Assembly (NCBI GenBank): GCA_023460575.1
Contig: JAEWPQ010000030.1
Span: forward strand, 7,670-71,669
Direction of reading: 5' to 3'
DNA from: Bacillota bacterium
GTDB lineage: Bacteria; Bacillota; Clostridia; Lachnospirales; Lachnospiraceae
DNA length: 64,000 nt
The translations under genes and the position numbers were made by a program. Shown here piece by piece: positions 37,001 to 41,126 of the stretch. A model generated the notes under the pieces. That model did not search any database. It saw only the letters and a list, made by a program, of their open reading frames with translations, and was not told the origin of the DNA. The number at the start of each line of letters is the position of its first letter. Position 1 is the first letter of the stretch.

Positions 37001-37459
37001 AATGAAAAAGAGGCTTCCAGATTTGAAACAGACGGCAGCGGGCAGTATCTGATCAAGCGGCTGCCAGCAGACACGTATACGATTATTGAAACCAGAGCGC
37101 CGTCCGGATACATGATTAATTCCAGTATTCCGCCTCTGATTCTTGATGGAATCAACAGCTTTACAATTACCATTCAGGATGAGAGAATACGCGGAGAAGG
37201 AAGCGATGACGATGATGGTCCGACACCCCGTACGCCTCAAAGCACAGTAACAATTATACCAGATCCTGTGCCTCTGGCAAACATGCCAGGTGAAAGCCAG
37301 ATTGATATGGTCACGGTTGATGACGGAAACGTGCCTCTGGCAAAATTACCTAAGACAGGGGAGCGCAAATCGAATGCCGGAAAGGTTATGGTAGCACTGT
37401 CAGGCTTCATGCTGGCACTCTATGCAGCTATTAATAAAAAAAAGAAGCCAGATAAGTAA
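22034..37459 (+). CDS. Giant SpaA/Cna_B-type LPXTG surface adhesin (5141 residues)
   Basis: A single uninterrupted frame. Signal peptide: residues 1-38 (basic n-region, hydrophobic IIAWLLTIAIVSG, cleavage near VYA-AE). Then ATPSN/ATPSE linkers (about 47-62 and 361-376), a small N-terminal domain (65-190), an acidic Glu/Thr/Ala-rich stretch (200-340) and a larger domain (430-800). From about 850 onward come many prealbumin-like SpaA/Cna_B modules, each with a lysine-bearing first strand and a closing E-x-x-APxGY motif, the pair that forms an intramolecular isopeptide bond in this family. A DUF11-like segment (about 3213-3350) and an SdrD-like one (about 3643-3780) interrupt them. The C-terminus is a sortase signal: LPKTG at 5105-5109, a hydrophobic helix and KKKKPDK. 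Expected role: long stalk adhesin. No sortase gene lies in the window. Confidence 0.93.
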   Translation: MKGAMKKIHRLKRIIAWLLTIAIVSGNVSQLTATTVYAAEYTERKTATPSNASKASPSEATPSQAKQVIDVKVTQSAIEKVLKKDIDKRPELKEDLVPFKGEQKDLVIEKLYEELEGKTLIFQRKTGKAMYLVVVSDALDGEPFTQTDDSDRIKQESILQNVQIIGVNGYKDRECEFRLRVVSDNFVITQAQMDEYAVVGENAEETTLQNPGNGASGATSVTEAAAGTNAETSGETEAETQAVESDSANKETETVRSTEKETEAAKTQANEDEASNTISDDTAIGNKDDVKQEETEQEKNEPEKAAPEEAEPEKADPEEENNNSGDSAGGSDISISKNDIARQTLSLSRHQVPVLAAALETVATSSETVATPSEAVLQTESFDSADIVSVGDGRVLSGEEKSALMGMSGEEEESNFSLTSLFAQPSFSMVVPSYGITLLNMEVSDEAKLSPYDTALSYYGEDATDKKETVEISLDQSMTGDIKAGKLFTYTITYTMQPAPLYEYAAGGKLSLFDTYENTVIYFTVPAGITLEEQSGKVELYTSDSEKSVYAIQAGDENHTIRPGKSDNIIINAYIDGNGKRAVGETFSLSDNSVAFNADVKVADKTDKENITYPGNIPTVTYATQPSQTQLQLISDDEWHIKKRVYPTDQSYTVIKDDQGNPQYVDITYMIEVGMYGNHGEISRQPDGTVYQTYGRTGFKENSFHITDTLSITTPNTPAEMKPESVTAVWGDGSSIPVRQNGDGSIVIDNYKTQGQNGADHIYVSELAPTYSSYLVTARYPFEPFILKYNDPRVNDSSVFTVLNQSHLEYIKLGTTQIMKDDSEAAVAVHEVNKPAVIQLTKMLDEGIGVLKPYDLTMEKEYPGFAEFEIYSVDSTGKETPYANYTIVDPNGNALEKGLIAVNPSSEEGESIPYTTGSRGYIQIQTDPGTYVIKEGRKPAGTEYSYAVVDSQTFRDTEEINFTIKAGENKEVKVVNNVVGKGAVEFYKKARTWNSVDTKEEDLSPLSGAQFTLYEKVSGAEVTTVQSDETGLVRFKPVTPGEYIVREKSANGYIMDTKEYPVTVKRGETSALKEDGNYLVNTLNQAKVQVIKLLQKDSGAYEAVSQQYRGNFDNHFWFESTSDGSSWSTVSVNSKDTYSLDGNSGFEAVLPVYDSNNHEIKYRAVEELPDGYSDGNPAGSGFTTEIKNGKTYLYKEFTLVPLKTTSIEIKNNRQGILKLQKETWTFGNQWSTGWINTSNSNAGYQFKLYAADKNQNNYSEVTPGKIYVTDQSGNITAGNLDITKDYYWSETGSTDRLEAEEPGKTVDNAIINGVKTPLIGPYTVSRESDTSVKAYNIPQKVPYWLHKYDITDNNKKITATFRITRISDGVEVFNGTVSLEGTFVSLDPGTAYRAEEVQTPANYVGTEIREFTTPGGPIDREQLKEWFWYPKESTTTHLKFYNKPFKSVNLKKVKYNSSGSVDSNVKITFEVYQKDGDHFTAVTLPGNKNTIVSNTDTVMAPGTYFFKEILGSDIVNPLFLMNNKADGQYDGYIIQNGAVYYGPAAVTAAETAADKKMNIYLNGSKSLENYQNIGKVMVTKKDALRNTSVSGAVFGIYLRSQFREDDWANSIKNPIQTKTSATNGQAVFDSSKLRIFDDSGNRIPYVIAEITAPSGYLPSYEVLTTTLKEGKTISTVNGEPSGAPLVIKNEPKLTIRTQKYWRDGWNDQFYEVNRALGNVNLALYKVNRNQPEIADFVQVQVTNEFDGIATFNDIDRNDIYYVAEVRVPTRSESRLPFELNMGNKEPLPPDKVQPSKSLAVADLESRYNAVMFSGKDLPANADSLVRYTKPLFNYKSWVQFNIWKTCDGTTVGGETHDERHMVNGARFTLYKMLADTKNLSSVQMKDLADESRFESEGKYESGTRIDPQTGKRMDGQFDTAILDDGYVYWLVEDEAAPGYLLEEGGKIAAVFVPSNSGYSGYDDIRHIYHSERNEKIAVITNQHSNGGTGLENYHFQVALNKWLKDDSTGKEPTLLGGAKFQIWLLNPDNNEKLMPIDVVETGLESDGTYKTGYALSKTIRLDELSNKITAMGKDPKDILQYNAEGDPVNLLLGLEEIYAPSKVTIDTTLHLLNVTVPINKDHIDEQYFWDSSKSTAFRLINKVSKEYPVTLKKYGYIPDTGTFHKTDDELDGMNIEKTPLSGVAFEVWQYQWNGAGYNYKKYGTYTTDNTGKILIPGGLPSGLYRMKETLTTEQKKQYITMYTGDGGLWRYFTVASSSLTVPVYNPQKPMLEIEKTAWSGDRPEGLSGIIFTLKTPSGGQVTAVTQKQGDGRYLAVLNGLESGTYTVISETLGSSAEKMTADNYFEQLSVSVGYKPVADGDKVTLVPVTDGITGQLAALTIKNPRLAELTLHKTDGENNQSGTSMKGAAFRLEYMKFRSDTDFDGVFLRNVEDPAYEKPVDGFGTLTTVMEDQGDGSYVLKNCKPGWYRITEIKAPDGYTIDTEPLVVAVTGDMTGSYHNAEVTFENRMKVTLTITKKLNFGDGFVNDQDIITKLPSQVVFDVFTYSDAEKAYKPVYDENNQPVTVAIKNFEAADGYYSAEGKVLLAQNPEGGAYYVKERENPDWMLTGETGVTNGRLWSDGYIQAGTDSDFTTKTPVAIGVENQYAKARIRITKVDAADPSKKLTGAAFSLYSDQALTSYVGDFKEIGTSGIYELLLSTKKNSPGTYYVKETNAPQGYLTIGTAIPEQGLKAETGKTTEITVENQGGIDFRITKYSGDGKTEAEKAGITFELYKKDAGNTWIYVTEGTTDSQGKLSFRGLKQESGYSYGLYEVPVKDHGFDTFRLEAFEGENGAILPVTADLIKNGETRERLDLYVLSDNNTKAPGVYQFTVHNQEALPLKLFKNDINKQDNPSGSLNAFVKVTNKENGKQAGDIISIPYGESGTTVMLLPGTYEIEETSITPNTDGYVINPDDSRTVYKKEVTIEKGNTPPPCEFTNVKQKTGVTLDKTTQTASLKDLWWNDGQTVTYTLTPGAVNTIPLDQYEVTDQGLTMLDSGKNVLDEKEYSDEKYTILSVKPGKAAQINRLKEGKTGTIMADVTFYGFDGNQIGEVQSVSVSGDGEIGEIKPVGSRKVKSFKISYRDDTLKGSTKNAYILGQDFVPGTITVTAKLNRQDATLADGSYKKDIKFIRNNASVSMKYRKWDVNGTLNPGQEASQTEALCDISVIQSQAPILSVSKNVNPVKGVQPGDTLTYTLTVTNATTSSDTGIAPVQKPVLVDLVPLGVTVSGETSGEDRLLTAVAVEKAPGGVTIDKTVRKVDPDTGRETLFIRLNGNLEKGESVTVSVKAKIAGNIINYGKNILNTLFVTSDVLQPAFSLNHTGASFMINTSSGTKWPSSDLPAGALLPDEKYRSYGYASDSAENTMSTGTGIQLYKEVKGNLDSRYVSGTTAGKVAKTAEDTELTQYDGTVLYRLMVNNASAQDYVSQLQLMDILPVKGDYSTGNFGRLSDFRLKYDSIQSIAIENRKDSGSSGRKVQGFVYEISYSNKAFENKDDANAGKNAMLNDNASGFWSGSSSDPTAIRIKITDPEFYLAPGENLVVTYKTVVPYSTANELEDVAYGYAVNDFATAYSYKEASLESEEKKFSQAQTSNSVQVLLVPGNVKVSGRIWIDDDNNGIQNESIHNDHLLTDLFPLLQSGYFNVSLLKFSKYGDDQISMEPGTGDARFLFDNLTPAKPYGLTGSDFTESTEDEWYSGKSLRLTSLKGDDPAHYQIEVSKGAMPKGFEDLVLKLAKPDMLPDGENKKAGRSRLPKTLLEGGVNYNESRDSNFNETKNGYSSEDFFLWSTSGEYDTTKDIGFVPYRTVTVKKTNKAQNPVAGAHFTVYGPFTNQEMDSFNHSQITDSSVLKSPAAAGETALTDGEAVWNAGELLYYMNYIIVEDGAPAGYQIANAVSGDMVSMDSYKVQGQKAWILKSKEFKTDADPIKSTVTVEDSYITGSLEFTKIDGLTREKLTGAVFQIEKQSDVVKDGWNALIASMKKDAVSMGIADVKETEQGVSFKVTGGLVNITGIPLGRYTLSELQVPDGYDISKKLGETGFEISSQGQKAELSKIEGNVIENTRTEYSLSIRKADNAGNDAVKGISFSISGPGKYESSTWNPFIKNKFKINDPDHSSYEVKQTSEEGVVTWNLPYGDYEIKELPTPRYQTIEPFYVRIGEDGAVSLLNGKDRPEIVLDSQEQYKINVIVTNKVLTAPIVIEKMDGESKNLIRGAWFELSGTSLVEGAFEEYLKHVTGLGVSSITTRTDGGVLSINFRVDGTEDSRQGKLTQIPYGTYTLKETQAPSGYLFGGSHGFTKQFKLEKPEGISLTGESAIANTPHELIIEKRDKSTNALLSNAEFVLITSEGKYVTLDGNNSFTGLTDKKEEGSAFTTGSDGTVTVKRLPAGSYILKEIKAPENYSVSADTAVSVLETGNTDRISVYDVRDRAKIRINKAASHNHEKHLSGAVFEIYSDDGLTALAGTMTTGNDGMGESQMLPLGTYYVKEKTAPAGYETGSRVYEVTLKADSEASTVTADGSELVFNDYGTGSLTFDKVDGVTEKLLSSAEFSLTEKTTQVEGAFEDFIEKLLKMSAEELGAMGIRDVQKNGTSIRFTAFNGHVDIGRIPYGTYTLKEEKAPEGYLSLNGKAEFDFTLSEDQKTARLTADNQVVNDRAQFVIKIKKTDNLQRSISGISFHILGPGKYEDNGVLSIFGASRFHTQQDAGSGTFVTGDDGSLSLGLKHGDYQIREDASDRYDSIEPFYIRVDEKGKVSILKDNSKAVTVDNGSEVSVAVTNQISTGSLSLEKVDSEDTNKRLEGAEFTLTNLSTMVPGAWDSYRRLAASDGAAWTPENVTGNSIVFTLSGKAVITNLPYGTYRSTETKAPKGYLLGTQPWSSEFTLSQSEKSELYVKPSLFEKTKGAIENQPSKVIVVKTNSVFADIKLGGAQFIMKTSGGSYVKLNNGSFEGYTANEKEASRFETDGSGQYLIKRLPADTYTIIETRAPSGYMINSSIPPLILDGINSFTITIQDERIRGEGSDDDDGPTPRTPQSTVTIIPDPVPLANMPGESQIDMVTVDDGNVPLAKLPKTGERKSNAGKVMVALSGFMLALYAAINKKKKPDK
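33960..35430 (+). repeat. Supermodule 1 (A-B-A-C) inside the giant adhesin gene
   Basis: Four consecutive SpaA-type modules: A1 (33960-34340) with an inserted helical arm (DGWNALIASMKKD), B1 (34340-34730) with SGPGKYE and TIEPFYVRI, A2 (34735-35100) with VEGAFEEYLKHVTG, C1 (35105-35430) with SEGKYVTLDG and VKRLPAGSYILKE. The same order recurs at 35732-37190. Boundaries are approximate. Confidence 0.8.
35732..37190 (+). repeat. Supermodule 2 (A-B-A-C), diverged copy of supermodule 1
   Basis: A3 (35732-36105) with VEGAFEDFIEKLLKM, B2 (36110-36480) with LGPGKYE and SIEPFYIRV, A4 (36486-36860) with VPGAWDSYRRLAA, C2 (36870-37190) with SGGSYVKLNN and IKRLPADTYTIIE. A single different module (D, 35430-35730, EIYSDDGLTAL) separates the two copies. 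Protein similarity is clear while DNA identity has decayed, so the duplication is old. Confidence 0.8.
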
Positions 37460-37477
37460 TTAAAAGAAAATGGTTTA

Positions 37478-37506
37478 TTGACTTTACTAAATTAACTTGC
37501 TATAAT
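37478..37506 (+). promoter_or_regulatory. Strong promoter P1 upstream of gdhA
   Basis: TTGACT (37478-37483), 17 bases ending in TGC, TATAAT (37501-37506): both a -35 and an extended -10. It starts only 18 bases after the adhesin stop codon. Transcripts would begin near 37513 and run straight into the hairpin at 37531-37560. Confidence 0.75.
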
Positions 37507-37530
37507 TTTAAAAAGTTATGGCGGGGAGAT

Positions 37531-37566
37531 AAGGCCGGAACTTTAAGGAGTTCCGGCCTTGTTTTG
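37531..37566 (+). terminator. Terminator or attenuator hairpin between adhesin and gdhA
   Basis: Perfect 12-bp GC-rich stem AAGGCCGGAACT / AGTTCCGGCCTT with a 6-base loop, followed by GTTTTG. It can end the adhesin mRNA, but it also lies 20 bases downstream of the P1 start, so it would terminate or attenuate P1 transcripts. Confidence 0.75.
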
Positions 37567-37593
37567 ACATTAGGAATAACTTTATTTTATTAA
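37564..37593 (+). promoter_or_regulatory. Second promoter P2 of gdhA
   Basis: TTGACA (37564-37569), 18 bases, TATTAA (37588-37593). It begins within the T-run of the hairpin and leads directly into the gdhA ribosome site. Confidence 0.55.
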
Positions 37594-37633
37594 TAATATG
37601 GTATTATTTATTATTTTAGGAGGAAAGAAAATT

Positions 37634-38968
37634 ATGTCTTATGTGGATGAAGTTTATGACAGAGTCGTAAAGCAGAACCCAGGAGAAGGAGAATTTCACC
37701 AGGCAGTAAAGGAAGTTCTTGATTCTCTGCGCATTGTCATTGATGCAAATGAAGAAAAATACAGAAAAGCCGCACTTTTAGAGCGTCTGGTAGAGCCTGA
37801 GCGTATTATCTCTTTTCGTGTACCGTGGGTGGATGACAACGGACAGGTAAGAGTGAATAAAGGATTTCGGGTACAGTTTAACAGTGCTATCGGGCCTTAT
37901 AAAGGAGGTTTGAGACTTCATCCTTCTGTGAATCAGGGAATTTTAAAGTTTTTAGGTTTTGAACAGACATTCAAAAATTCTTTAACTGGTCTTCCCATCG
38001 GCGGAGGAAAAGGCGGATCAGATTTTGATCCCAAGGGCAAATCAGACAGAGAGGTCATGGCGTTCTGCCAGAGTTTTATGACCGAATTATCCAAATACAT
38101 TGGTGCGGATCAGGATGTGCCGGCGGGAGATATCGGCGTTGGAGCCAGAGAGATCGGCTATTTATACGGACAATATAAGCGAATGACCGGGCTTTATGAG
38201 GGAGTTCTGACTGGAAAGGGACTTACCTACGGTGGATCTCTGGTGCGTACCCAGGCAACGGGCTATGGACTTATTTATATACTTGACGAGATGCTCAGAC
38301 GTAATGGAAGAGAACTGGAAGGAAAGAATGTGGTTATTTCCGGATCCGGTAACGTGGCCATATATGCATCGGAAAAGGCGATCCAGCTGGGGGCAAAGGT
38401 TGTGGCTTTAAGTGACTCCAACGGATATATCTATGACAAGAACGGAATTCGCCTTGATATAGTAAAGGAAATTAAGGAAGTACGCAGAGGAAGGATTAAA
38501 GAATACGCAAACGAAGCGGCTTCTGCTGTTTATACAGAAGGAAAAGGGATCTGGACCATACCATGTGATATTGCCCTTCCCTGTGCAACTCAGAACGAGC
38601 TGAATTTAGAGGATGCAAAGTCACTGAAGGCCAACGGCTGCTTTGCTGTTGCAGAAGGAGCGAACATGCCTTCTACCAGAGAGGCAACAGATTTCTTCCT
38701 TGAGAACGGAATGCTGTTTATGCCTGGAAAGGCAGCTAACGCAGGCGGTGTTGCAACTTCTGCACTGGAGATGAGCCAGAACAGTTTAAGGCTTTCCTGG
38801 AGCTTTGATGAAGTGGATAAGAAGCTTCATGACATCATGGTTGGAATTTATGAGAAGACTGCAAAAGCTGCAAAACGCTACGGTGTGAAGGGAAATTATG
38901 TGGCGGGTGCCAATATTGCCGGCTTTGAAAAGGTAGTAGAAGCCATGATGGCACAGGGTATCGTATAA
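37634..38968 (+). CDS. gdhA: NADP-type glutamate dehydrogenase
   Basis: 444-residue hexameric glutamate dehydrogenase, interconverting 2-oxoglutarate plus ammonia and glutamate. Visible: RVPWVDDNGQVRVNKGFRVQ, the substrate loop GPYKGGLRLHPSV, the catalytic-lysine segment PIGGGKGGSDFDPKGKSD, the nucleotide-binding VVISGSGNVAIYASEKA and the closing GGVATSALEMSQN. Length (444-450) and the N-terminal region match the small bacterial NADP enzyme. ATG 37634 is ten bases after AGGAGG; an upstream in-frame start at 37598 would put the ribosome site inside the gene. Two promoter candidates and a leader hairpin precede it. Monocistronic, closed by a terminator. Confidence 0.95.
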   Translation: MSYVDEVYDRVVKQNPGEGEFHQAVKEVLDSLRIVIDANEEKYRKAALLERLVEPERIISFRVPWVDDNGQVRVNKGFRVQFNSAIGPYKGGLRLHPSVNQGILKFLGFEQTFKNSLTGLPIGGGKGGSDFDPKGKSDREVMAFCQSFMTELSKYIGADQDVPAGDIGVGAREIGYLYGQYKRMTGLYEGVLTGKGLTYGGSLVRTQATGYGLIYILDEMLRRNGRELEGKNVVISGSGNVAIYASEKAIQLGAKVVALSDSNGYIYDKNGIRLDIVKEIKEVRRGRIKEYANEAASAVYTEGKGIWTIPCDIALPCATQNELNLEDAKSLKANGCFAVAEGANMPSTREATDFFLENGMLFMPGKAANAGGVATSALEMSQNSLRLSWSFDEVDKKLHDIMVGIYEKTAKAAKRYGVKGNYVAGANIAGFEKVVEAMMAQGIV

Positions 38969-38971
38969 GAC

Positions 38972-39010
38972 CAGGTCCGTACCTGTTTTCGAAAGGTACG
39001 GACCTGAATT
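38972..39010 (+). terminator. Terminator after gdhA
   Basis: 13-bp perfect stem CAGGTCCGTACCT (38972-38984) and AGGTACGGACCTG (38994-39006), immediately after the gdhA stop; the T-run is weak (AATTTATT). Confidence 0.75.
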
Positions 39011-39054
39011 TATTAACAACAAAAATTTTACTGGAATTCTCAAATGTTTTAGTA

Positions 39055-39095
39055 TATAATAAACCGTAAGGCTTGAGGCGGAGTATTCTTCGCCT
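39055..39095 (+). promoter_or_regulatory. Probable -10 and leader hairpin of the DUF3881 gene
   Basis: TATAAT at 39055-39060 with only a weak -35 (TGGAAT, 39032-39037), followed by an 8-bp hairpin (39076-39095, AGGCGGAG/CTTCGCCT) and TTATTGTTTT. This may be an attenuator in the 5' leader. Confidence 0.4.
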
Positions 39096-39147
39096 TATTG
39101 TTTTCCTGAAAATTATCTTAGAAAAACAGAAAGCAGGTGATGATTCT

Positions 39148-40035
39148 ATGCATAAATTCTTAAGAACCATTGGTTTCAGTCTTTATGAAAAAGACAGGGA
39201 TATCGATAAGCTGTTAGACAGGCTCTGTGGAGATCTGTCAGATATGAGGAGGATACAGATTGACGAGGAGTCCAATCTGTGTGAAATCCGAAGAGAAGTG
39301 GCACCCGGGATGGGGATTGCCATCTATGGAGAGATGGACCGGGATGGGAAGTTTCAAAGAATGTACTATTACCCCTATTTAAAAAGCAGTGATATAACAT
39401 CGGAAGTATCATGCTCCATTCAGCGTCACACGGAAAGGGAAACCTACGCCGGGCTTTTAGACGAATATAAAGTTGGAATTTCTCTGATCTTTTATATAGA
39501 CAATTCCTTTGAATGCAGAGAACGGATCATAGACCATCATTCCATGGATACCAGTTATTCATGCCTTACAGGTCTTGCAGTCAGCGGAAAGGTTCTTCTC
39601 CCCATTCAGAAGTCGGATATTCAGAAAGAAAAAGCGAGAGTAGCCGCAAAGGACCGCAATAATCTGTTAGAAGCCGCAAAGAACGGTGATGAAGATGCCA
39701 TGGAGACATTGACGATTGAAGATATTGATCTCTATTCCCAGGCATCAAGACGGGTGATGAAGGAAGACTTGTATTCGATTATTGATTCGTGCTTTATGCC
39801 GTGTGGTGTAGAATGCGACCAGTATTCTATAATTGGTGAGATCATCAAGATCGATGAGATGAAGAACCAGATTACAGAAGAAGAGGTATACGATTTCACG
39901 CTTGAATGCAGTGATTTAATATTCCATGTCTGCATAGCGAAAAAAGATTTAACAGGAACACCGGAAATCGGGCGCAGATTCAAAGGGCAGATCTGGATGC
40001 AGGGAACTGTAAAGTTCAAGGAATCAGAGGAATAA
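39148..40035 (+). CDS. DUF3881 family protein
   Basis: 295-residue soluble protein, MHKFLRTIGFSLYEKDRDIDKL at the start and a C-terminal domain (about 190-290: IIGEIIKIDEMKNQITEEEVYDFTLECSDL) that looks like a small beta barrel. This matches the DUF3881 family restricted to Clostridia as I recall it. No catalytic motif, signal peptide or membrane helix. Function unknown. ATG 39148 follows an AGGTGAT ribosome site; an upstream in-frame start at 39073 lies in the leader hairpin and is unlikely. It stands alone between gdhA and tRNA-Arg. Confidence 0.8.
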   Translation: MHKFLRTIGFSLYEKDRDIDKLLDRLCGDLSDMRRIQIDEESNLCEIRREVAPGMGIAIYGEMDRDGKFQRMYYYPYLKSSDITSEVSCSIQRHTERETYAGLLDEYKVGISLIFYIDNSFECRERIIDHHSMDTSYSCLTGLAVSGKVLLPIQKSDIQKEKARVAAKDRNNLLEAAKNGDEDAMETLTIEDIDLYSQASRRVMKEDLYSIIDSCFMPCGVECDQYSIIGEIIKIDEMKNQITEEEVYDFTLECSDLIFHVCIAKKDLTGTPEIGRRFKGQIWMQGTVKFKESEE

Positions 40036-40048
40036 ATCCAAGAATGAC

Positions 40049-40077
40049 TTGACGAATTCTTTAAATTTGCATATAAT
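40049..40077 (+). promoter_or_regulatory. Promoter of tRNA-Arg
   Basis: TTGACG (40049-40054), 17 bases, TATAAT (40072-40077). The start point near 40084 is about 35 bases before the mature tRNA 5' end. Confidence 0.8.
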
Positions 40078-40087
40078 AAGTTTTGGA

Positions 40088-40114
40088 CTGTGCTGCAGGC
40101 TGCCTGCAGCACAG
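40088..40114 (+). other. Perfect hairpin in the pre-tRNA leader
   Basis: CTGTGCTGCAGG (40088-40099), 3-base loop CTG, CCTGCAGCACAG (40103-40114): a 12-bp stem at the very 5' end of the predicted tRNA precursor, four bases before the tRNA. No T-run follows, so it is not a terminator. It might guide RNase P or protect the 5' end. Confidence 0.65.
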
Positions 40115-40118
40115 AGAT

Positions 40119-40192
40119 GTTTCCGTAGCTCAGCTGGATAGAGCGACCGCCTCCTAAGCGGTAGGCCGGGTGTTCAAATCACCTCGGGAACG
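40119..40192 (+). tRNA. tRNA-Arg (anticodon CCU)
   Basis: 74-base cloverleaf: acceptor GTTTCCG/CGGGAAC (one G-U pair) with discriminator G, D-arm GCTC-AGCTGGATA-GAGC, anticodon arm ACCGC-CTCCTAA-GCGGT with CCT at positions 34-36, T-arm GGGTG-TTCAAAT-CACCT. The CCA end is not encoded. It reads AGG codons. Confidence 0.95.
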
Positions 40193-40196
40193 GGAT

Positions 40197-40233
40197 AAGG
40201 TACTGAAGCCATTGCGGCTTCGGTACCTTTTTT
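40197..40233 (+). terminator. Terminator of tRNA-Arg
   Basis: 14-bp stem AAGGTACTGAAGCC / GGCTTCGGTACCTT with loop ATTGC and a T-run, five bases after the tRNA. Confidence 0.9.
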
Positions 40234-40236
40234 ACG

Positions 40237-40911
40237 TTAGAGATCTTCTATGGTAACATAAGTAGGTAATGCAGGCATCTTATATGAGTTGGAACTACAA
40301 ACCGAAAGTGCATAATTTTTTAATATACTATGAAAATATATGTGGTAAGAGGTTATCTTGTCTTCTAAAATCAAATTGTTATCTGAAACGTAGAAATTAT
40401 TGAGTGGTTCCCCCAATCCTTTCCCAATACATTTTAAGTAACTCTCCTTTGCCGTCCAAAAACGAAAAAAGTTATGGTAGGATTCCGATGCAGAAGCTGC
40501 ATTAATTAGTTCTATTTCTTTTTTATGAAAATAGTGGTTGGCAATACTTAAATCAATATCTAAGTTAATTTCTTCAATATCAATTCCAATTTCAGAATCA
40601 GAAACCGCACATGCAATCCAGTCGCCGGAATGTGAAATATTAAATGATATATCCGGCTGATCTGGAAGAAGAGGTTTGCCATATGTATTGTAGGTAAAAC
40701 GAAGGGGGATTTCTGACATGTATCTGGGTGTCATTTGAGATAAAGCGTATCGAAGCAGCATTTCACCCAGGACAGTCCGGATTGTGTCTTTCTCCTGACG
40801 GAAATTCCGAGCCTTTACTTGACGTTCCGTGCTAAGATGCTGTATAAAACGGTTCAGATTGCTGCTATCAATATTATCACAGGAAAGTAAATATAAATCA
40901 TATGCGTTCAT
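40237..40911 (-). CDS. 4'-phosphopantetheinyl transferase (Sfp type)
   Basis: 224-residue Sfp/HetI-type transferase that moves phosphopantetheine from CoA onto carrier-protein serines. Key residues are present: GIDIEEI with Mg ligands D111 and E113, and FWTAKESYLKCIGKG with K155, E156 and K160; the upstream NISHSGDW motif binds CoA. Sfp types usually serve peptide or polyketide synthases, yet no such synthase is in the window. It is divergent from the ABC-transporter operon and shares a 200-base promoter region with overlapping -10 boxes. The ribosome site before the start is weak. Confidence 0.92.
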   Translation of the reverse strand: MNAYDLYLLSCDNIDSSNLNRFIQHLSTERQVKARNFRQEKDTIRTVLGEMLLRYALSQMTPRYMSEIPLRFTYNTYGKPLLPDQPDISFNISHSGDWIACAVSDSEIGIDIEEINLDIDLSIANHYFHKKEIELINAASASESYHNFFRFWTAKESYLKCIGKGLGEPLNNFYVSDNNLILEDKITSYHIYFHSILKNYALSVCSSNSYKMPALPTYVTIEDL

Positions 40912-40929
40912 TACAATCTCTCAATTCTT

Positions 40930-40960
40930 TTGACATTATGGAAGTTGCATAGATATTATA
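40930..40960. promoter_or_regulatory. Overlapping divergent promoters (PPTase / ABC operon)
   Basis: Plus strand: TTGACA (40930-40935), 18 bases, TATTAT (40954-40959) for the ABC operon. Minus strand: TATAAT at 40955-40960 preceded by TGA (extended -10) for the transferase. The two -10 boxes share five bases, so both promoters cannot be occupied together. Confidence 0.55.
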
Positions 40961-41025
40961 TCATAATAAAATCACATAAAGAATGCAAAAATATATATCC
41001 TGTCTTTATTGCCTCATAAGTTATT

Positions 41026-41057
41026 ACGAAAGTAACTATCTGAATGGTTACTTTCGT
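41026..41057 (+). promoter_or_regulatory. Leader hairpin before the ABC-transporter operon
   Basis: Perfect 11-bp inverted repeat ACGAAAGTAAC / GTTACTTTCGT with a 10-base loop, followed by TTCTTTT. It lies about 60 bases after the predicted start and 70 before the ATPase gene, so it could be an attenuator or the target of the nearby LuxR-type regulator. Confidence 0.6.
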
Positions 41058-41126
41058 TTCTTTTATCATTTCCCTCCGTAGTATATGATTAGTCTATCCA
41101 AAAAACTACGTGAAAGGAGCGGTCAA

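Noticed and set aside
33960..37190. CRISPR-like or DNA-level tandem repeats in the adhesin gene
   Set aside because: Similarity is at protein level between modules of about 100-130 residues; there are no short identical repeats with spacers.
40088..40114. Terminator for the DUF3881 gene
   Set aside because: No T-run follows, and a complete promoter (40049-40077) lies between the gene and this hairpin, so it belongs to the tRNA transcript.
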